Shown: positions 21,674 to 33,590, counted from the stretch's first letter. The stretch: DNA of 64,000 nucleotides from Odontocerum albicorne (GCA_949825065.1 OX463849.1:744001-808000), one strand, 5' to 3'. The notes: a model not told the origin generated them from the sequence alone. Translations and numbers: made by a program.

Positions 21674-22050
21674 CAGCGGCAGCCAGTCCCGAGGTGCGCT
21701 GAACACCAACGCACTTCGAGCCGCTGAGCGAATATGAAATATCGCTGTCTCACGGTTTACTGTACATCTCTGTCGGCCCTACATGAATTAGCGTTTCCGT
21801 CCGGTGCGTATTGGAGATCGCTCCGGTAGTATTGGCAAACTTGACCGGTCAATTTGAAAGGAATATTTAAAAAAATGTAATTTTCACTTAAATAAAAATC
21901 CTCGTACTATTTGCCAGTATTCTTATACATATCTAATCTATACAAATATTTAACATTTTTGGAAGTCATGTTTGCGAATATATCATTTAATTATTGCGAA
22001 TTATTTCTCCGGTTCAGCGCACCAGCGCACCTCCAGACTGGCCGCCGCTG
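21674..22050. mobile_element. hAT-like MITE, copy A, inserted in a LINE
   Basis: The ends CAGCGGCAGCCAGTCC and (inverted) CAGCGGCGGCCAGTC are flanked by an exact 8-bp duplication CCCTTGAC (21666..21673 and 22051..22058). The interior is shared with 30332..30733. It splits a minus-strand LINE remnant whose tail resumes at 21600..21665. Confidence 0.92.
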
Positions 22051-22440
22051 CCCTTGACAACTCCTCTCCATCCGTCCCTGCACTCTTCAGTTCTGTTGCG
22101 TCTCTCACTAGGTTAGTCCAACGTTTCACTCTTCCTCTTGAGCATCGTCATTCCTCACTTCTAATGATCACAAGCATCTCCGAACTGTCTCCTTGGTCAC
22201 GAACAATGTGTCTAAGGAATCGAAAGACTTGTCATAGACATATGGTCAACAATCTGTTGAGGACTCTCAATTCTTCGAGAACAGAAGTGTAAGTCCGCCT
22301 TGTCATCCACGAAATTGGTAACATCCTTCTTCAGCACCACATTACAAATTCATCTATTCTACGTCTCTCGCTTGCTCTCAGGGTCCACGTCTCCGCGCCG
22401 AACATAAATATGGCGAAGACTAGATACTTAACTATACTCA
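22051..22440 (-). pseudogene. Non-LTR retrotransposon remnant (RT C-terminus)
   Basis: Minus-strand translation gives FGAETWTLRASERRRIDEF, RRMLPISWM, TSVLEELRVLNRLLTICL and FRFLRHIVRD with in-frame stops. This is the C-terminal region of a LINE reverse transcriptase. The tail (AIVEVTMLSHELHNRQT) is at 21600..21665, beyond the hAT insertion. Confidence 0.8.
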
Positions 22441-22853
22441 AGAAAATGTAGCAAGGTCCCTTGACATTTGAAATGTCATGTGTCAAAGGGGTGGGATAAA
22501 ATCGTTTTTTTTTTACAAATCGAATAGTTTTTTTTATAAATCGATAAATTGTTTTTTCTAAACTGACGTTTTAATTCCTAATTTTCATTATACTGACTTT
22601 CTAATGTATTGTATGATTTGTATTTATCTTTAAATAGGCCAAGATCCACTATGAATTAATACTAATTACGAACATTTAATTTTATGTATAAAAAATTCGA
22701 AAATCCAATTATCGTATACCCCATCCCTAGCCAATGCGGACTAACGTGGTGACTTTTGACGAACATCGCCAAATATTATTTGATTTTAACAAACTGTCAT
22801 ATTTTTGCTAATTTGTAACAAAACGTATTCATTTGTCATTATTGTTAGTTTTA

Positions 22854-22992
22854 TGTAATGTATTTACCTAACTAACTTGTTATTTATTAGAATCGAGGCT
22901 TATATTAAAGTTGATAAAATAATTAAAATTACTTGACATCGTTACAAGATTGTATTGGGGAAAATTTGTGAAACGTCACAGGGACCATGCGT
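22854..22992 (+). mobile_element. Fragment of the MITE seen at 12019
   Basis: Shares ATTTACCTAA(C)TAACTTG, AAAGTTGATAAAATAATTA and GTATTGGGG with the 12.0-kb copy. The left inverted arm is missing; a GGTCCCTTGACATTT near 22454 may be its far end. Confidence 0.6.
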
Positions 22993-23029
22993 CATTTTAT
23001 TTAGTACACGCACAATTTAGTCGTGATGC

Positions 23030-23110
23030 CGATGGCTTTGTTCTTCCACATATTTTCCAGTTTTGACATCGCATTCTTCACAATTCCAGTTCTTCGTTTC
23101 ACGCCAGCCT
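23030..23110 (-). pseudogene. LINE reverse-transcriptase fragment
   Basis: Minus-strand VKRRTGIVKNAMSKLENMWK then NKAIGITT, the segment just upstream of the YGCETW region in LINE RTs. Confidence 0.6.
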
Positions 23111-23880
23111 CGCATCTTCCACTGTTGATACGAGTAATACTGAATCCACTTCTAGATCATAAATCTAAAAATAATTCGTATAAAAATTAAAAATATTTTA
23201 CTTATCTTAAAAAAATATTTTTTTAATCCGTGAACATGAAAAAAAAATGTAAGACTTCTGCAGTAAATAAAGAATAATATATGGTATATATAATATATAA
23301 GCTAAATTTCCTAATCTTGTCTTTAAATAATTAAATCCCAATGCATTTTATTGCAACTCGTTTCATTACTTAATTTTTTATAAGGTTCACACGTTTTTTT
23401 TTTCCAGATAGATAAAAATATATCTCACGCTGAAGCGAGCACTCCCTTGCCCCAGTACATGTACCATACATGCAAGCTCGTTACTTCCTTGTCCCGGGTA
23501 GTTGAAAAAAATCATCTCAAAACTACAAAAAAAATGGATAAACAATGGCCAAGACAGCGGAGACCCTTTATGAATATTTAAAAAAAGATCAGAAAAAACA
23601 ATAAACCAATTGAAAAAAAAAGTTAGTAAGAAAAAAACCAAGTTGATATGCGCGGCGCGGCGCGGCGCGGAGCTCGGCGGGGAAAGTGATTTGAATATTG
23701 TGGCTAAAGGGTTGAGACAGCGGTCGGCAGCCTGCGAGCCGAGATCAGGTACACGCTAGTGTTACATTTAAATGTCGGATCCCTGGAGATTCACTGTATT
23801 ATAATATATTGTTTTACTAACATTTACGTCAATTTTGTTCTGTTATAAAGCGTACATTTATTGATGATATTAATTGTATC
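23111..23880. other. No gene; short GCGCG tract
   Basis: AT-rich with poly-A/T runs. 23650..23680 is a GCGCG tandem tract. An 84-codon frame at 23387 (minus) is Phe-rich low-complexity and not credible. Confidence 0.4.
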
Positions 23881-23883
23881 GTT

Positions 23884-24090
23884 GATCGCGGTATAACGGT
23901 AAGCATTCGCACTAAGCACTTATGCACCCGTGATTCGATTTCTGGTAGATTCACTTCTGGACTCGTTCAGCTTTTATAATAATAATAAAAAGAGCAATTT
24001 GTGTAGCGTCGTTTAGAGAACAGACTCTACTCAAGGACGCTGTATCTCGGAATTCGAAGCCACTATAATTGACAGAGTAAAAAAATCACA
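23884..24090. mobile_element. SINE family 1 head (+) abutting SINE family 2 (-)
   Basis: 23884..23966 has GCGGTATAACGGTAAGC and CCGTGATTCGATTTC, tRNA-like A and B boxes. 24001..24090 is the reverse of family 2 (GTCGTTTAGAGAACAGACTC, GGAATTCGAAGCCACTA). Confidence 0.55.
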
Positions 24091-24565
24091 AAATAACAAC
24101 AGTGATATGTATATGTTTTTAATTTTGAAATAACTGCTAAAACTTATGTAAAAAATTATCGCATACTCTGAATAAACTTAATAAAAGAGCACGCTAAGAA
24201 TAAAGAAAAAACTAACAAATATATCGTACAAATGTGAATAGAAGGCGTGGGATAATCGTTAAATACAGCTCAAATTCATACAACGCGTAAATTTGAAATG
24301 TTATACGGAATGAACACAAGTACAAGCAATACACAACATACCAAGGCCCTGATATGAGTACTGTATATACAAATATTCGTTAAAGCTTTGAATTGTCAAA
24401 AAAATATTTTTTATTATATGAACTCTTACAACAGCATTTTTGGCTTGATCGTGATGGTGCTAATTTATATACTCGTATTTATTTAATATATTCGTGTAAA
24501 TACGACTGGTAGATTTAACATATTGATTTAAAGCAACTTCTTCCAACCAACAAAATTTTCTTTCA
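24091..24565. other. No gene; SINE tail at right edge
   Basis: AT-rich; CAACTTCTTCCAACCAAC at about 24535 is a SINE family 1 tail remnant. TACTCGTA at 24470. Confidence 0.4.
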
Positions 24566-24576
24566 TAATGATTATT

Positions 24577-25190
24577 GGTAACCATCCCAACTCATTGTCT
24601 GCGAAGACTGTTGGGGTCAGCTCTCCTCGTCCTCAGGTTGTATGCTCTTCTGTCCCGGACTACGTCCCCCAGGCCGTGCCTCTGCATCAAGCTATCTTTT
24701 TGCATCACCTATTAATTATTTGGTCTTCACAATGTGATCGGGTGCTCTGCGTCCAACGTGCCCATACCATCTCAATCACCTCTCCTCCCTCTTGCTGTTG
24801 ATGTCTGTAACACCTAGGCTTCCACGAATGCGTAAGCTTTTTATTTTGTCTCTTAGGGACACACCAGCTGACCATCTTAGCATGCGCATTTCAGCAGTTT
24901 CTAGTTGCCTAGAGTAAGAGTTATACATCGTCCAGCATTCGGAGCCATAGAGGAGTGCGGGTCTGACAATCGTTTGGTATACTTTTCCTTTTAACTTCAC
25001 TGGCATTTTCGGATCACATAGAACTCCCGTCATTGATCTAAACTTCATCCATCCCACACTAATTCTATGTGTTACATCTGCTGCACATCCTCCATCGCTT
25101 TGGATGAGTGACCCAAGATACTTAAAGGAGTCACAATTTGGTAATGTTTCTCCATCCATTTGCATTACGTAACCATCTCTGATATGTATA
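24577..25190 (-). pseudogene. RTE-type retrotransposon 3' part
   Basis: On the minus strand the first part is open: FKYLGSLIQSDGGCAADVTH, RSMTGVLCDPKMPVKLKGK, YGSECWTMY, EMRMLRWSAGVSLRDKIK. This is the RT thumb/connection region of RTE-class LINEs. Frame breaks follow beyond 24776, but LRWYGHVGRRAPDH and a tail like that of 43850..44233 continue to about 24577. Truncated at 5'. Confidence 0.88.
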
Positions 25191-25960
25191 AAAACAATAT
25201 ATTTAAAAAAACTCGGAAATTGTGTTAAAGTTAAGAAAGAGGAATATTTTAAGTTAATTCTTAAATGCAAATCATTCTAGTATGAGTAGATTGCTTTAAA
25301 AAAATTGTAAATCATTCTAAAAGCAAACAAAACATCAACGAGTTTATCTTACAAAATACATAGTATATTTTTATCTGAAAAACGAATGATTTACTTTTTC
25401 CAGTAATTGTAACGTGCAATGAAAAAGGTTTAAGATAACTGACGAAGGGGTTACTGCGATAAGCCGCTCCTAGTCGAGCAATCTGGACAAACCACCTGTG
25501 ATTTTTTCTACAGGTAACACCGGTCAAAAAAACGCGGCTCTTGTAAAAAAAACTAATTATGAATATTGTTTTTTTTCCTTCGGCCGCGCTCAATTTGATA
25601 TTATGTTGGCAGAGAGTAGAGAAAAAATGTTGGGAATAAATCTTAGAGGGTGTTATTAGATAGGGATGCGTTATTTGACTGTTTTTTCTGAGTAGTTATC
25701 ATAGAAGGAAGCCTCGGGAGTCCGTGGGAATTCGGCAGGACTAATGATCTATGGTGCATGACTTATGTTTTTTTTTGTCTATGATCCATATAAACGAGTT
25801 ATTTAAAAAAATATATATTTATTTACATATTTGAATATTAAATGGGAGACAAATAGGGATGAAAGTTTATAATTATAATAAAACAAAAAAAAATAGGGAC
25901 GGGTATTTTTCATGAGAAATTTTGTCTGTTGAACTTTCCATACTTTTCAGTTGTCATGTA
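25191..25960. other. No gene seen
   Basis: AT-rich, no recognised repeat. Confidence 0.4.
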
Positions 25961-25964
25961 AAAA

Positions 25965-26240
25965 AACCTCCGTGGTCTATTTGGTAAAATGCTTGAGTTT
26001 CACCTGGGAGTTTCGGATTTTATTCCCAATGGTATCGAAAAAAATGCCTTATTAAACAGTACATAAGAATAATAAAAATACTATTTATATAGCGCCGTTT
26101 TGAAAGCACACTCACCTCAAGGGCGCTCTATTTCGGGACTTGAAACTATTATTATCAGATTAAAAATAATTATTACAAAATAAATATACACGAGTATACA
26201 AGTTGAGTGCAAGGACAGAAAAGTAGTGTCTGATTAACTT
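25965..26240. mobile_element. SINE family 1 head (+) next to SINE family 2 (-)
   Basis: 25965..26075 reads CCTCCGTGGTCTATTTGGTA (box A) and GTTTCGGATTTTATTCCC (box B). 26090..26240 is a reverse family 2 copy (GCGCCGTTTTGAAAGCAC, GGGACTTGAAACTATTATTA). Confidence 0.6.
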
Positions 26241-26271
26241 TCAAAACTGTTCAATTGTTATTGAAAAAAAA

Positions 26272-26400
26272 TCTTATAGGTAACCAGGTATCTTATAGGT
26301 AACCAGGTATCTTATAGGTTCCACTGGGAGATATCGCGTTTGATTCCCGATGATACCAAAAAGAGCGTACTAGTCAAATTAGGTTTTTTTATCCACTTTG
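26272..26400 (+). repeat. 19-bp tandem repeat leading into a SINE head
   Basis: TCTTATAGGTAACCAGGTA is repeated twice plus a part copy, then CGCGTTTGATTCCCGATG, a SINE family 1 box-B region. The tandem unit seems to be a local duplication in the SINE head. Confidence 0.6.
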
Positions 26401-26439
26401 CACGGATTTATCCTGTTACACAAAGAGGGTCTGCTTCTA

Positions 26440-26770
26440 GCGTTAGCTTATTCGTTAGGAAGAATACCAGCCAGGATTCTTCTCATACTGCTAGACGGTA
26501 CCGAGAATATATCAACAGTGTCATTCAGTTGGTTCAATATCTCTATACCACGCGTGACTGAGTGTTTAGCCATGATATTCCTCCTGTAAGTTGGTATGTA
26601 GAACCGAGGGTGATTCCTTGCACGGCTATATTTATTAGGTACATATAAACTTAGTGCTTCTAGAATCGCGGGACAGTTAAAGCAACCTTGAAAAACCTTA
26701 AGTAGGAATATCGCAATGGATTCTTGCCTTCTTTTTTCGAGGCTTCTATAGTTACACACCGTGAGAAGTT
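26440..26770 (-). pseudogene. Jockey/CR1-like LINE C-terminal fragment
   Basis: The minus-strand open frame (26448..26759) has LEKRRQESIAIFLLKVFQGC, CPAILEALSLYVP, FYIPTYRRN and ILNQLNDTVDIF, the spacing of the conserved block after the RT in Jockey/CR1-type LINEs. The frame is open but truncated at both ends. Confidence 0.65.
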
Positions 26771-26889
26771 CGGCATGGTGAGCATATTTTGGGTAATCCC
26801 CCTTTGTTCTGTACCATAGATATCTGAGGATTGTATTTGTTCTGTATTTCTTTTATACTCGTATTTGAGCTGATGAGGAGCCCAAACTA

Positions 26890-27010
26890 TAGATTCAGTT
26901 CATCTTGTGCTCGTAACAGCACTCACACGCACTAGATATGTTCTAGTGTTGTCTCTTCACGTCGAGTACTACAAATAAGACAACTATCGAGAATAATTTT
27001 AATAGTTCTG
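26890..27010 (-). pseudogene. LINE zinc-knuckle-like fragment
   Basis: The minus strand reads DSCLICSTRREETTLEHI and then a stop, the Cys-x2-Cys...His motif found near the 3' end of several LINE clades. Confidence 0.5.
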
Positions 27011-27311
27011 CTTTTTAATAACAGATGTCGCACTACTTTCACTTTTGTAAATAAAATGATGCGCGCTGTAATATTTCAATTATAAAATGGAAATCATATA
27101 TTTTTATCAAGATGCTGATGTAGTGTTACGAGTAAATAAATAATAAGTCCCGAGTGAAGATTTTATAGTTTTGTAGGAATACCTACCCAGATAAATAAAT
27201 AAATAAATAATTGTCAGAATGAATAAGTGAATTGTTAAACACAATTGAATTAAATTAATTATTGTTAATAATAAACATACAGGGGCAATGACCGATGAAG
27301 AATTCAGGGAT

Positions 27312-27591
27312 TGTTACACGCTACGAACAACAACAATATTTACTATTTTATAGTATCTGCGACTCGCCGAGTCATCTCCAAATATAAATAATTAACCTAC
27401 CGCCAGTCCATGCGCCAGAGCGAGATAGAATATGTATCGCGAACTGGTTCATTCATTGGTATAAATTGTCCGCACTCTGAGAAATAAACATACTTTTATT
27501 GTCATCCATTCAACTGTCAAGACTTATTATTTATCGTCCGTTGTCACTTTCGTTTTTATATATCCGCATTCCTGAGTCTATATTGAATACA
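27312..27591 (+). mobile_element. Possible solo LTR
   Basis: TG...CA-bounded 280 bp with a GGTATAAATTG box at about 27460 and AATAAAC at about 27484. No partner LTR, primer-binding site or 5-bp duplication was seen, so this is only suggestive. Confidence 0.25.
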
Positions 27592-28315
27592 AAGCAAGAT
27601 CATCATGACTTATCAAGATAAGCAATCCGCTATATTGATGACTCTGAACGAGAAGTAACGCAGAATCAACTAAAACGAAGAGCGATGTCGATATCAAAAT
27701 CATCAGCACGTCCTGAAAGGACACACGCCACATTGGACATCGTTACAGTTTTAACATTAAGCTTTCAGTTGATCGATGTTTTAGAGTCAATATTTTTTCG
27801 GTTTGATAATACTCGTATATAGGGCTTTCAATTAAGCGCCTGATTTGACTAACCGGTTTTCGATTAATTCTACATTCAAGAAACTGATTCACCGGTTTCA
27901 ACTGGCTATGCAAAAAATATATTTACGTTTTAAAGCTACTGACTTTTTTTATCATTTCTCTTTGTAAATTATTATTTGCGTGGTACTAGTAAATTCACTT
28001 GTGTTATGAAAATAGAACTAACTTCTTGGCAGTCTTGCAATCTTTAAAACACCTCAATTCTGAATGTTCATAATATGAATACTTTATATGATTGTTGTTT
28101 GGGATTAGAACATTTTGACAAAAGTTAAGATGGTCATAAAAAATAACACTTGTTTGAAAATATGTCCAAACCCTACACCGAAATATAGCAATAACCGGTT
28201 AACAAGCTCTAAATATGTACATACATTTTTCGTTGGTTTGTCTTCGAGCACTATTTATAGTAATAGCAGTTCAGTTCATCGCACTATTTAATAGCAGTTC
28301 AGTTCATCACACTAT
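27592..28315. other. Unclassified; possible decayed hAT ends
   Basis: CTAACCGGTTTTCGATTAA near 27858 and an AACCGGTTAACAAGCTC near 28194 look like weak terminal repeats, but the pairing is poor. GCAGTTCAGTTCATC is duplicated at 28265 and 28294. Confidence 0.3.
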
Positions 28316-28990
28316 TTCACTGTCGGGATAGGTGGAGAAGATAGGGCGCCAGACTTTTCTATCTCAAAACATACATCCTTAGCCTACACCATATCCATAC
28401 ACCTTCTCATACAATTTCTACGAAGTCTCTGACATTTTACGTCTCTTTTCAAAATATTATTCACCTGATCCAACTATATTTTCCATGGTTTTACTTTACC
28501 ACACCTTCCACTCACATTTACTCTGTATATTTGTTTTGTTAATCTTTATTCTTTCATTCGTTATGTATGTCCAAACTATCTCGAGGTGTACATCTTCATC
28601 TTACTCAATACATTACCCTTAAGTTCACATTCGTTGCTAATCACGTCATTCCGTATTCTGTCATACATTATCACTATTATCACCTCGTTTATTCTCATGC
28701 ACGCATTTCTACAGCATTTATTCGGTTCATATGAGTCATTTACCACGTATTTTTATTAGGTTCATATGAGTCATTTACCACGTACTCGTATTACAGTATT
28801 TATTCGGTTCATGTGAGTCATTTACCACGTATATTTATTCGGTTCATATGAGTCATTTACCACGCACTCGTATTAAAGAATTTATTCGGTTCATGTGAGT
28901 CATTTATCACGTATATTTATTCGGTTCATATGAGTCATTTACCATGTATACGTTTCACTTCGACAAATCAAAGTTGGTACCAAAAAACAA
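28316..28990 (-). pseudogene. Non-LTR retrotransposon fragment (family P) with an internal tandem expansion
   Basis: 28316..28715 matches 14880..15320 and 62270..62720. 28715..28960 is a tandem expansion of GGTTCATATGAGTCATTTAC with CACGTA and variable spacers, about six units of 35-47 bp. Confidence 0.65.
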
Positions 28991-30323
28991 TTACAGTCCG
29001 GTTAATCGGTTCAGTTAATCGTCTAGTTATAATATAATATACTATAATAACATGTAACTACATTCAATTATAAAAACTCCAATATGGCATCGCACGAAGA
29101 TAAAGCATCGTAGGCCTCCGCTATATAATTACAGAGCGTTAAGAGATTACGACATGTGTAGGGTCAAATAAGGGCAGAGTACGTTTTTGTTAACTCCAAT
29201 CTCCAGTCTCGAGCCTCCACCCCGAGTGCCGGCATTCATACATAAAATTAGCGCTTTTTCTGCGTCTACACCGAACTGCGGTGCACTACGGCGCGCTATA
29301 AAAACATTAATAGCGCGCTATTAACAATCGCTCGGGTGTAGTCAATATTTATAATAAAGTAATTAGTAGGGTATAAATATATGATACAATATACGAGTAT
29401 TATTGTAATCAGAACATTTATACCCAACTCGTATTTATAGGTTTGTTCACATCCTCATTACTCACATTAATTATTTACTATTTTTTTGTTTAACTTATAA
29501 TTATTTTTATAACATATTATCCGTAAACTAGTTACACATTTCTCGAATAGAAATTTTTAGGACAAAAATTTTGTTGGTAACTTAATTCCACACGTGCTGA
29601 ATTTATTTATTTTCTCAAAACAGGCTTAACCCAATTACATTGAAAAATACAAGAAAAATACAAGAAATGTCAACATTAAAAGAAAATTTTAAAAAATTAT
29701 AAAAAATACAAACATACACATATATTCAAAGTCACTTAATTACGTTGATGAGTGCTTTCTAACGCGCTCAATCTTAGGAGAAAATTTACTTTTGCTTTTG
29801 GTAATGTGATATGAAATATGTCAATATCCGAAGCAGTCCCGTTCAGAAGAGTTAAGGCCCTTCCAACAGGCATAGCGGCTGGAAGACCCGTTCTTGCGTA
29901 TGTTATTGAGAACAGTTCTTGCGTATGTTATTGAGAACAGTTCTTGCCGGCGCAGTGTGTCATTATGAAAGATGATAATTTAGCGCATTTTTCGACAGCT
30001 GTTTACTCAAATTTCTTAAGGCGTTTTTTGCAGTAACTTTAAAGGTTAATAAATTGTGTTTTTTTTTCAGTACATTATGTTTTTTTCCTACTGCAGATAA
30101 AAATGAGAATTAAAAAAAAAAGATACGTTAAGTGTACAACGACGGTATAATAAGCGATCGTGTGTCATATGTGAAAAAAATCTATAATGGTTATACGACG
30201 TTGGAAGTAGGCGGCCACTCTGGAAGGTCGATTATTATTGATGACGACTAAAGAAAGGTTTTGATCGAGAATAATCAGTAACGAAATTACTTTCAGGGTA
30301 ACCAATACTAAATGAGAATAGGT
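28991..30323. other. No gene; short duplications
   Basis: 29170..29340 is GC-richer, with GCGCGCTAT inverted as ATAGCGCGC. CTTGCGTATGTTATTGAGAA is repeated at 29893..29945. No exon recognised. Confidence 0.4.
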
Positions 30324-30331
30324 ATCGGGAT

Positions 30332-30733
30332 CAGCGGCGGCCGGTCCCGAGGTGCGCTGGTGCGCTGAGCACCAACGCACCCCGAGACGCTGAGCGAATA
30401 TGAAATATCGCTGTCTCACGGTTTACTGAACATCTCTGTCTGTCCCGTATGAATTAGCGTTTTCCTCTGGTGCGTATTGGAGACCTCTCCGGTAGTATTG
30501 GCAAACTTGGCCGGTCAATTTGAAAGGAATATTTTTTTCAAGTTTACTTTAAATTTTTTTGAATTTTCACTTAAATAAAAGTACTCGTATTATTGGTCAG
30601 TGTTCTTATGCATATTTAATCTTTACAAATATTTAACATTTTTGGAAGTCATGTTTGCGAATATATAATTTAATTATTGCGAATTATTTCTCCGGTTCAG
30701 CGCACAAACGCACCTCGAGACCTTTCGCCGCTG
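30332..30733. mobile_element. hAT-like MITE, copy B
   Basis: The left end is CAGCGGCGGCCGGTCCCG and the right inverse is more diverged. It is flanked by ATCGGGAT (30324..30331) and ATCCGGAT (30734..30741), an 8-bp duplication with one difference. The interior matches 21674..22050, including TATGAAATATCGCTGTCTCA. Confidence 0.88.
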
Positions 30734-30754
30734 ATCCGGATCCATATAAATTGT

Positions 30755-31075
30755 GTCTCCACTTAAAATTACCTGTTGTTTTTTCATGAATTATATATTT
30801 ATAAAACTTCTTGCCGTGTAAAAAATAATATTTATTATTTTGCATTGTTTTATACTTTTGTTGTATATAGTACAACCTAGTAGGATTATTGTTATGTGGC
30901 AATCTCTTCCAATCAACCAGAAAGATGTTTAAGAAACCAGACTGCAATCCTTTTTAATTTTAGTGAAAACGAGAGTGGATCCTTTTAAAAAAATGGGTTC
31001 CCGCGGGATTTGAACCCGCAACAATCCGGGTCCAACAATTGTTGGTTACATTCCTTACCACGGAGGTCGTAAGAA
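30755..31075 (-). mobile_element. SINE-like fragment and SINE family 1
   Basis: 30755..30845 matches the 3' part of the repeat at 13505. 30850..31075 is a nearly complete minus-strand SINE: head CCTCCGTGGTAAGGAATGTA and GCGGGTTCAAATCCCGC, tail TTGGAAGAGATTGCCACATA. Confidence 0.75.
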
Positions 31076-31799
31076 GAACTAAAAATATTATTTTTTTAAG
31101 AATTGGTGTTGCGATTTATCTTCAAGAATAAATTATGTCCCTCGGCTTCCAATACTTTATTTAACACGAACCTTTGGCTAAAGATGATAATACTCGTACT
31201 TGCTAATAAATTGCATCGAACCCTTAACTGCAGTCACCGCTGCATACTATGCGCTACATCAACATGTCACTTATGCAAATCCACCGCAACGCCGCCACTC
31301 CCAGCGCCCCTAATTATCCTTCTCAGACCTTCCTGCGCCATTGTGCCCTTCCCGATCATAATTACCCTGTACCATTCTTCCTTTCTATATTTTAGCCTAA
31401 TCTGTTTGTTTATATTCAGCGCGACACCTCCATTAGCGAGATCCGTGTGAAGATGACTTTCCAGCATTGTCTGCAGCGGAGATACGCAAAGGAGGAGAAT
31501 GCTAATCATTTTGTAATGATATTTGCAGTCTGCAGCCCGATCCCGGGAGGAACAATAATCCGTTTCAACGAGATAAAGGAATAATGAGATAACTCGAGAT
31601 GCTGTATCCGTTTGCGTCTTGAAATTATTCTAAATAAGTCTTTGTCAATACTTGTTTTGAATAATATGAAGAAATCAAGTTCTCCTTGTTAATTACTTTT
31701 TTAATGCATATTAATACCTGAAAGTTATTCCATAAACTCAACAGAAATCTTATTAAAACAGTTACTGCTGTATGGTTAAATGTATGCCACAAAATTATA
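31076..31799. other. Non-repetitive GC-richer block, possible regulatory DNA
   Basis: 31250..31620 has no repeat match within the window, is richer in GC, and has words such as CTAATTATCC, CTGTTTGTTTATATT and CTTATGCAAAT, like homeodomain, forkhead and POU sites. No splice-bounded frame was recognised. It is a candidate intronic enhancer only if the nab intron really extends here. Confidence 0.3.
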
Positions 31800-32100
31800 T
31801 AAAAAATGCGTGGACTAAGATGAATACATGGGGTGACAATGTATGCTTAAATACGGAATGAAGTGTTAGGGATGAATGTTGACATTAGGCTGATGTGTTG
31901 AGTAAGATGAAGAAGAGCACTCTGAGATGGTTTGGCCATGTAGAACGAATGAATGAAAAAATATCAACAAAACAAATATACGAGTATATAGTGCAAATTT
32001 AAGTGAAAGGCGTGGTAGAGGAAGACCAAGGAAAGTATGGTTGAATAAAGTAACTCTCATTACTAAGAAAGCTCGGAATACTTTCTTTAAAAACATTTTC
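31800..32100 (+). pseudogene. Non-LTR retrotransposon fragment (family P)
   Basis: Plus strand. Shares AAGATGAAGAAGAGCAC, GGTTTGGCCATGTAGAACG and AGTGAAAGGCGTGGTAGAGG with 35351..36420. A TACGAGTA octamer at 31979 is absent at the same place in 14880..15320. Confidence 0.65.
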
Positions 32101-32116
32101 TGAAAATTTCAATCAG

Positions 32117-33281
32117 CAGGTCAGTTCTGCTTATTAACAATCTAAATAGATCGACATATCGACATTTCGGTACCTTGAATAATTGTCAGGAGCATAAGAA
32201 CACTCTGCAGGTTAGTTCTGCTTATTATCAACCTAAATATATCGACATTTCGGTGCCTTGAATAATTGTCAGGAGCATAAAAACACTCTGCAGGTTAGTT
32301 CTGCTTATTATCAATCTAAATATATCGACATTTCGGTGCCTTGAATAATTGTCAGGAGCATAAGAACACTCTGCAGGTTAGTTCTGCTTATTATCAATCT
32401 AAATATATCGACATTTCGGTGCCTTGAATAATTGTCAGGAGCATAAGAACACTCTGCAGGTTAGTTCTGCTTATTATCAATCTAAATATATCGACATTTC
32501 GGTGCCTTGAATAATTGTCAGGAGCATAAGAACACTCTGCAGGTTAGTTCTGCTTCTTATCAATCTAAATATATCGACATTTCGGTGCCTTGAATAATTG
32601 TCAGGAGCATAAGAACACTTTGCAGGTTAGTTCTGCTTATTATCAATCTAAATATATCGACATTTCAGTGCCTTGAATAATTGTCATGAGCATAAGAACA
32701 CTCTGCAGGTTAGTTCTGCTTATTATCAATCTAAATATATCGACATTTCGGTGCCTTGAATAATTGTCAGGAGCATAAGAACACTCTGCAGGTTAGTTCT
32801 GCTTATTATCAATCTAAATATATCGACATTTCGGTGCCTTGAATAATTGTCAGGAGCATAAGAACACTCTGCAGGTTAGTTCTGCTTATTATCAATCTAA
32901 ATATATCGACATTTCGGTGCCTTGAATAATTGTCAGGAGCACAAGAACACTCTGCAGGTTAGTTCTGCTTATTATCAATCTAAATATATCGACATTTCGG
33001 TGCCTTGAATAATTGTCAGGAGCATAAGGACACTCTGCAGGTTAGTTCTGCTTATTATCAATCTAAATATATCGACATTTCGGTGCCTTGAATAATTGTC
33101 AGGAGTATAAGAACACTCTGCAGGTTAGTTCTGCTTATTATCAATCTAAATATATCGACATTTCGGTGCCTTGAATAATTGTCAGGAGCACAAGAACACT
33201 CTGCAGGTTAGTTCTGCTTGTGATCAGTCTAAATAGATAAATATTTCGATGCCTCGAATAATTGTCAGGAACATAAAATCA
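32117..33281. repeat. Satellite, 83-bp unit x about 14
   Basis: Unit: AGGAGCATAAGAACACTCTG, CAGGTTAGTTCTGCTTATTA, TCAATCTAAATATATCGACA, TTTCGGTGCCTTGAATAATT, GTC. Central units are almost identical and the edge units diverged, as expected for unequal exchange. Non-coding. Confidence 0.95.
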
Positions 33282-33587
33282 TATAACATAGTTGCATTAG
33301 CTGTTGCTCCTTAGCTATTAAGGTATAACAAGATAACTTCACATTCCTCCTCCCGCTTAGAAGTTAGTATTCCTACATACTTTGAAGGAACCTTGTAAAA
33401 TATAGTAGAGCCACGGATAGATATCGCACTCACGTAAGTAGAGATATTGCAAAAAAAAAATTTGGACCTTTTTCACCATTTGAGAGTATCGAATCCTCCG
33501 CGAGCTCCACACCAATACTCCACATCCTAAATTGCTACGTACCAGCGCACTGAAGAGGGGTGTGAAAGTTTCCTCTCCCTAAATGGC
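33282..33587. other. No gene seen
   Basis: Spacer between the satellite and the PIF-like element. Confidence 0.4.
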
Positions 33588-33590
33588 TTA

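Noticed and set aside
23650..23680. CpG island promoter
   Set aside because: Only a 30-bp GCGCG tract in AT-rich DNA, with no exon or further GC context.
26448..26759. Host gene of 103 codons
   Set aside because: Residue pattern is that of a LINE C-terminal block, and it lies among retroelement fragments.
27312..27591. Complete LTR retrotransposon
   Set aside because: Only one LTR-like block; no second LTR, primer-binding site or gag/pol frame nearby.
28783..28872. Octamers in the 28.7-kb tandem units as further insertion evidence
   Set aside because: Unit lengths there differ by more than six bases, so presence/absence cannot be read cleanly.
32117..33281. CRISPR-like regular repeats
   Set aside because: Units are contiguous without unique spacers, in a eukaryotic context; no cas genes.
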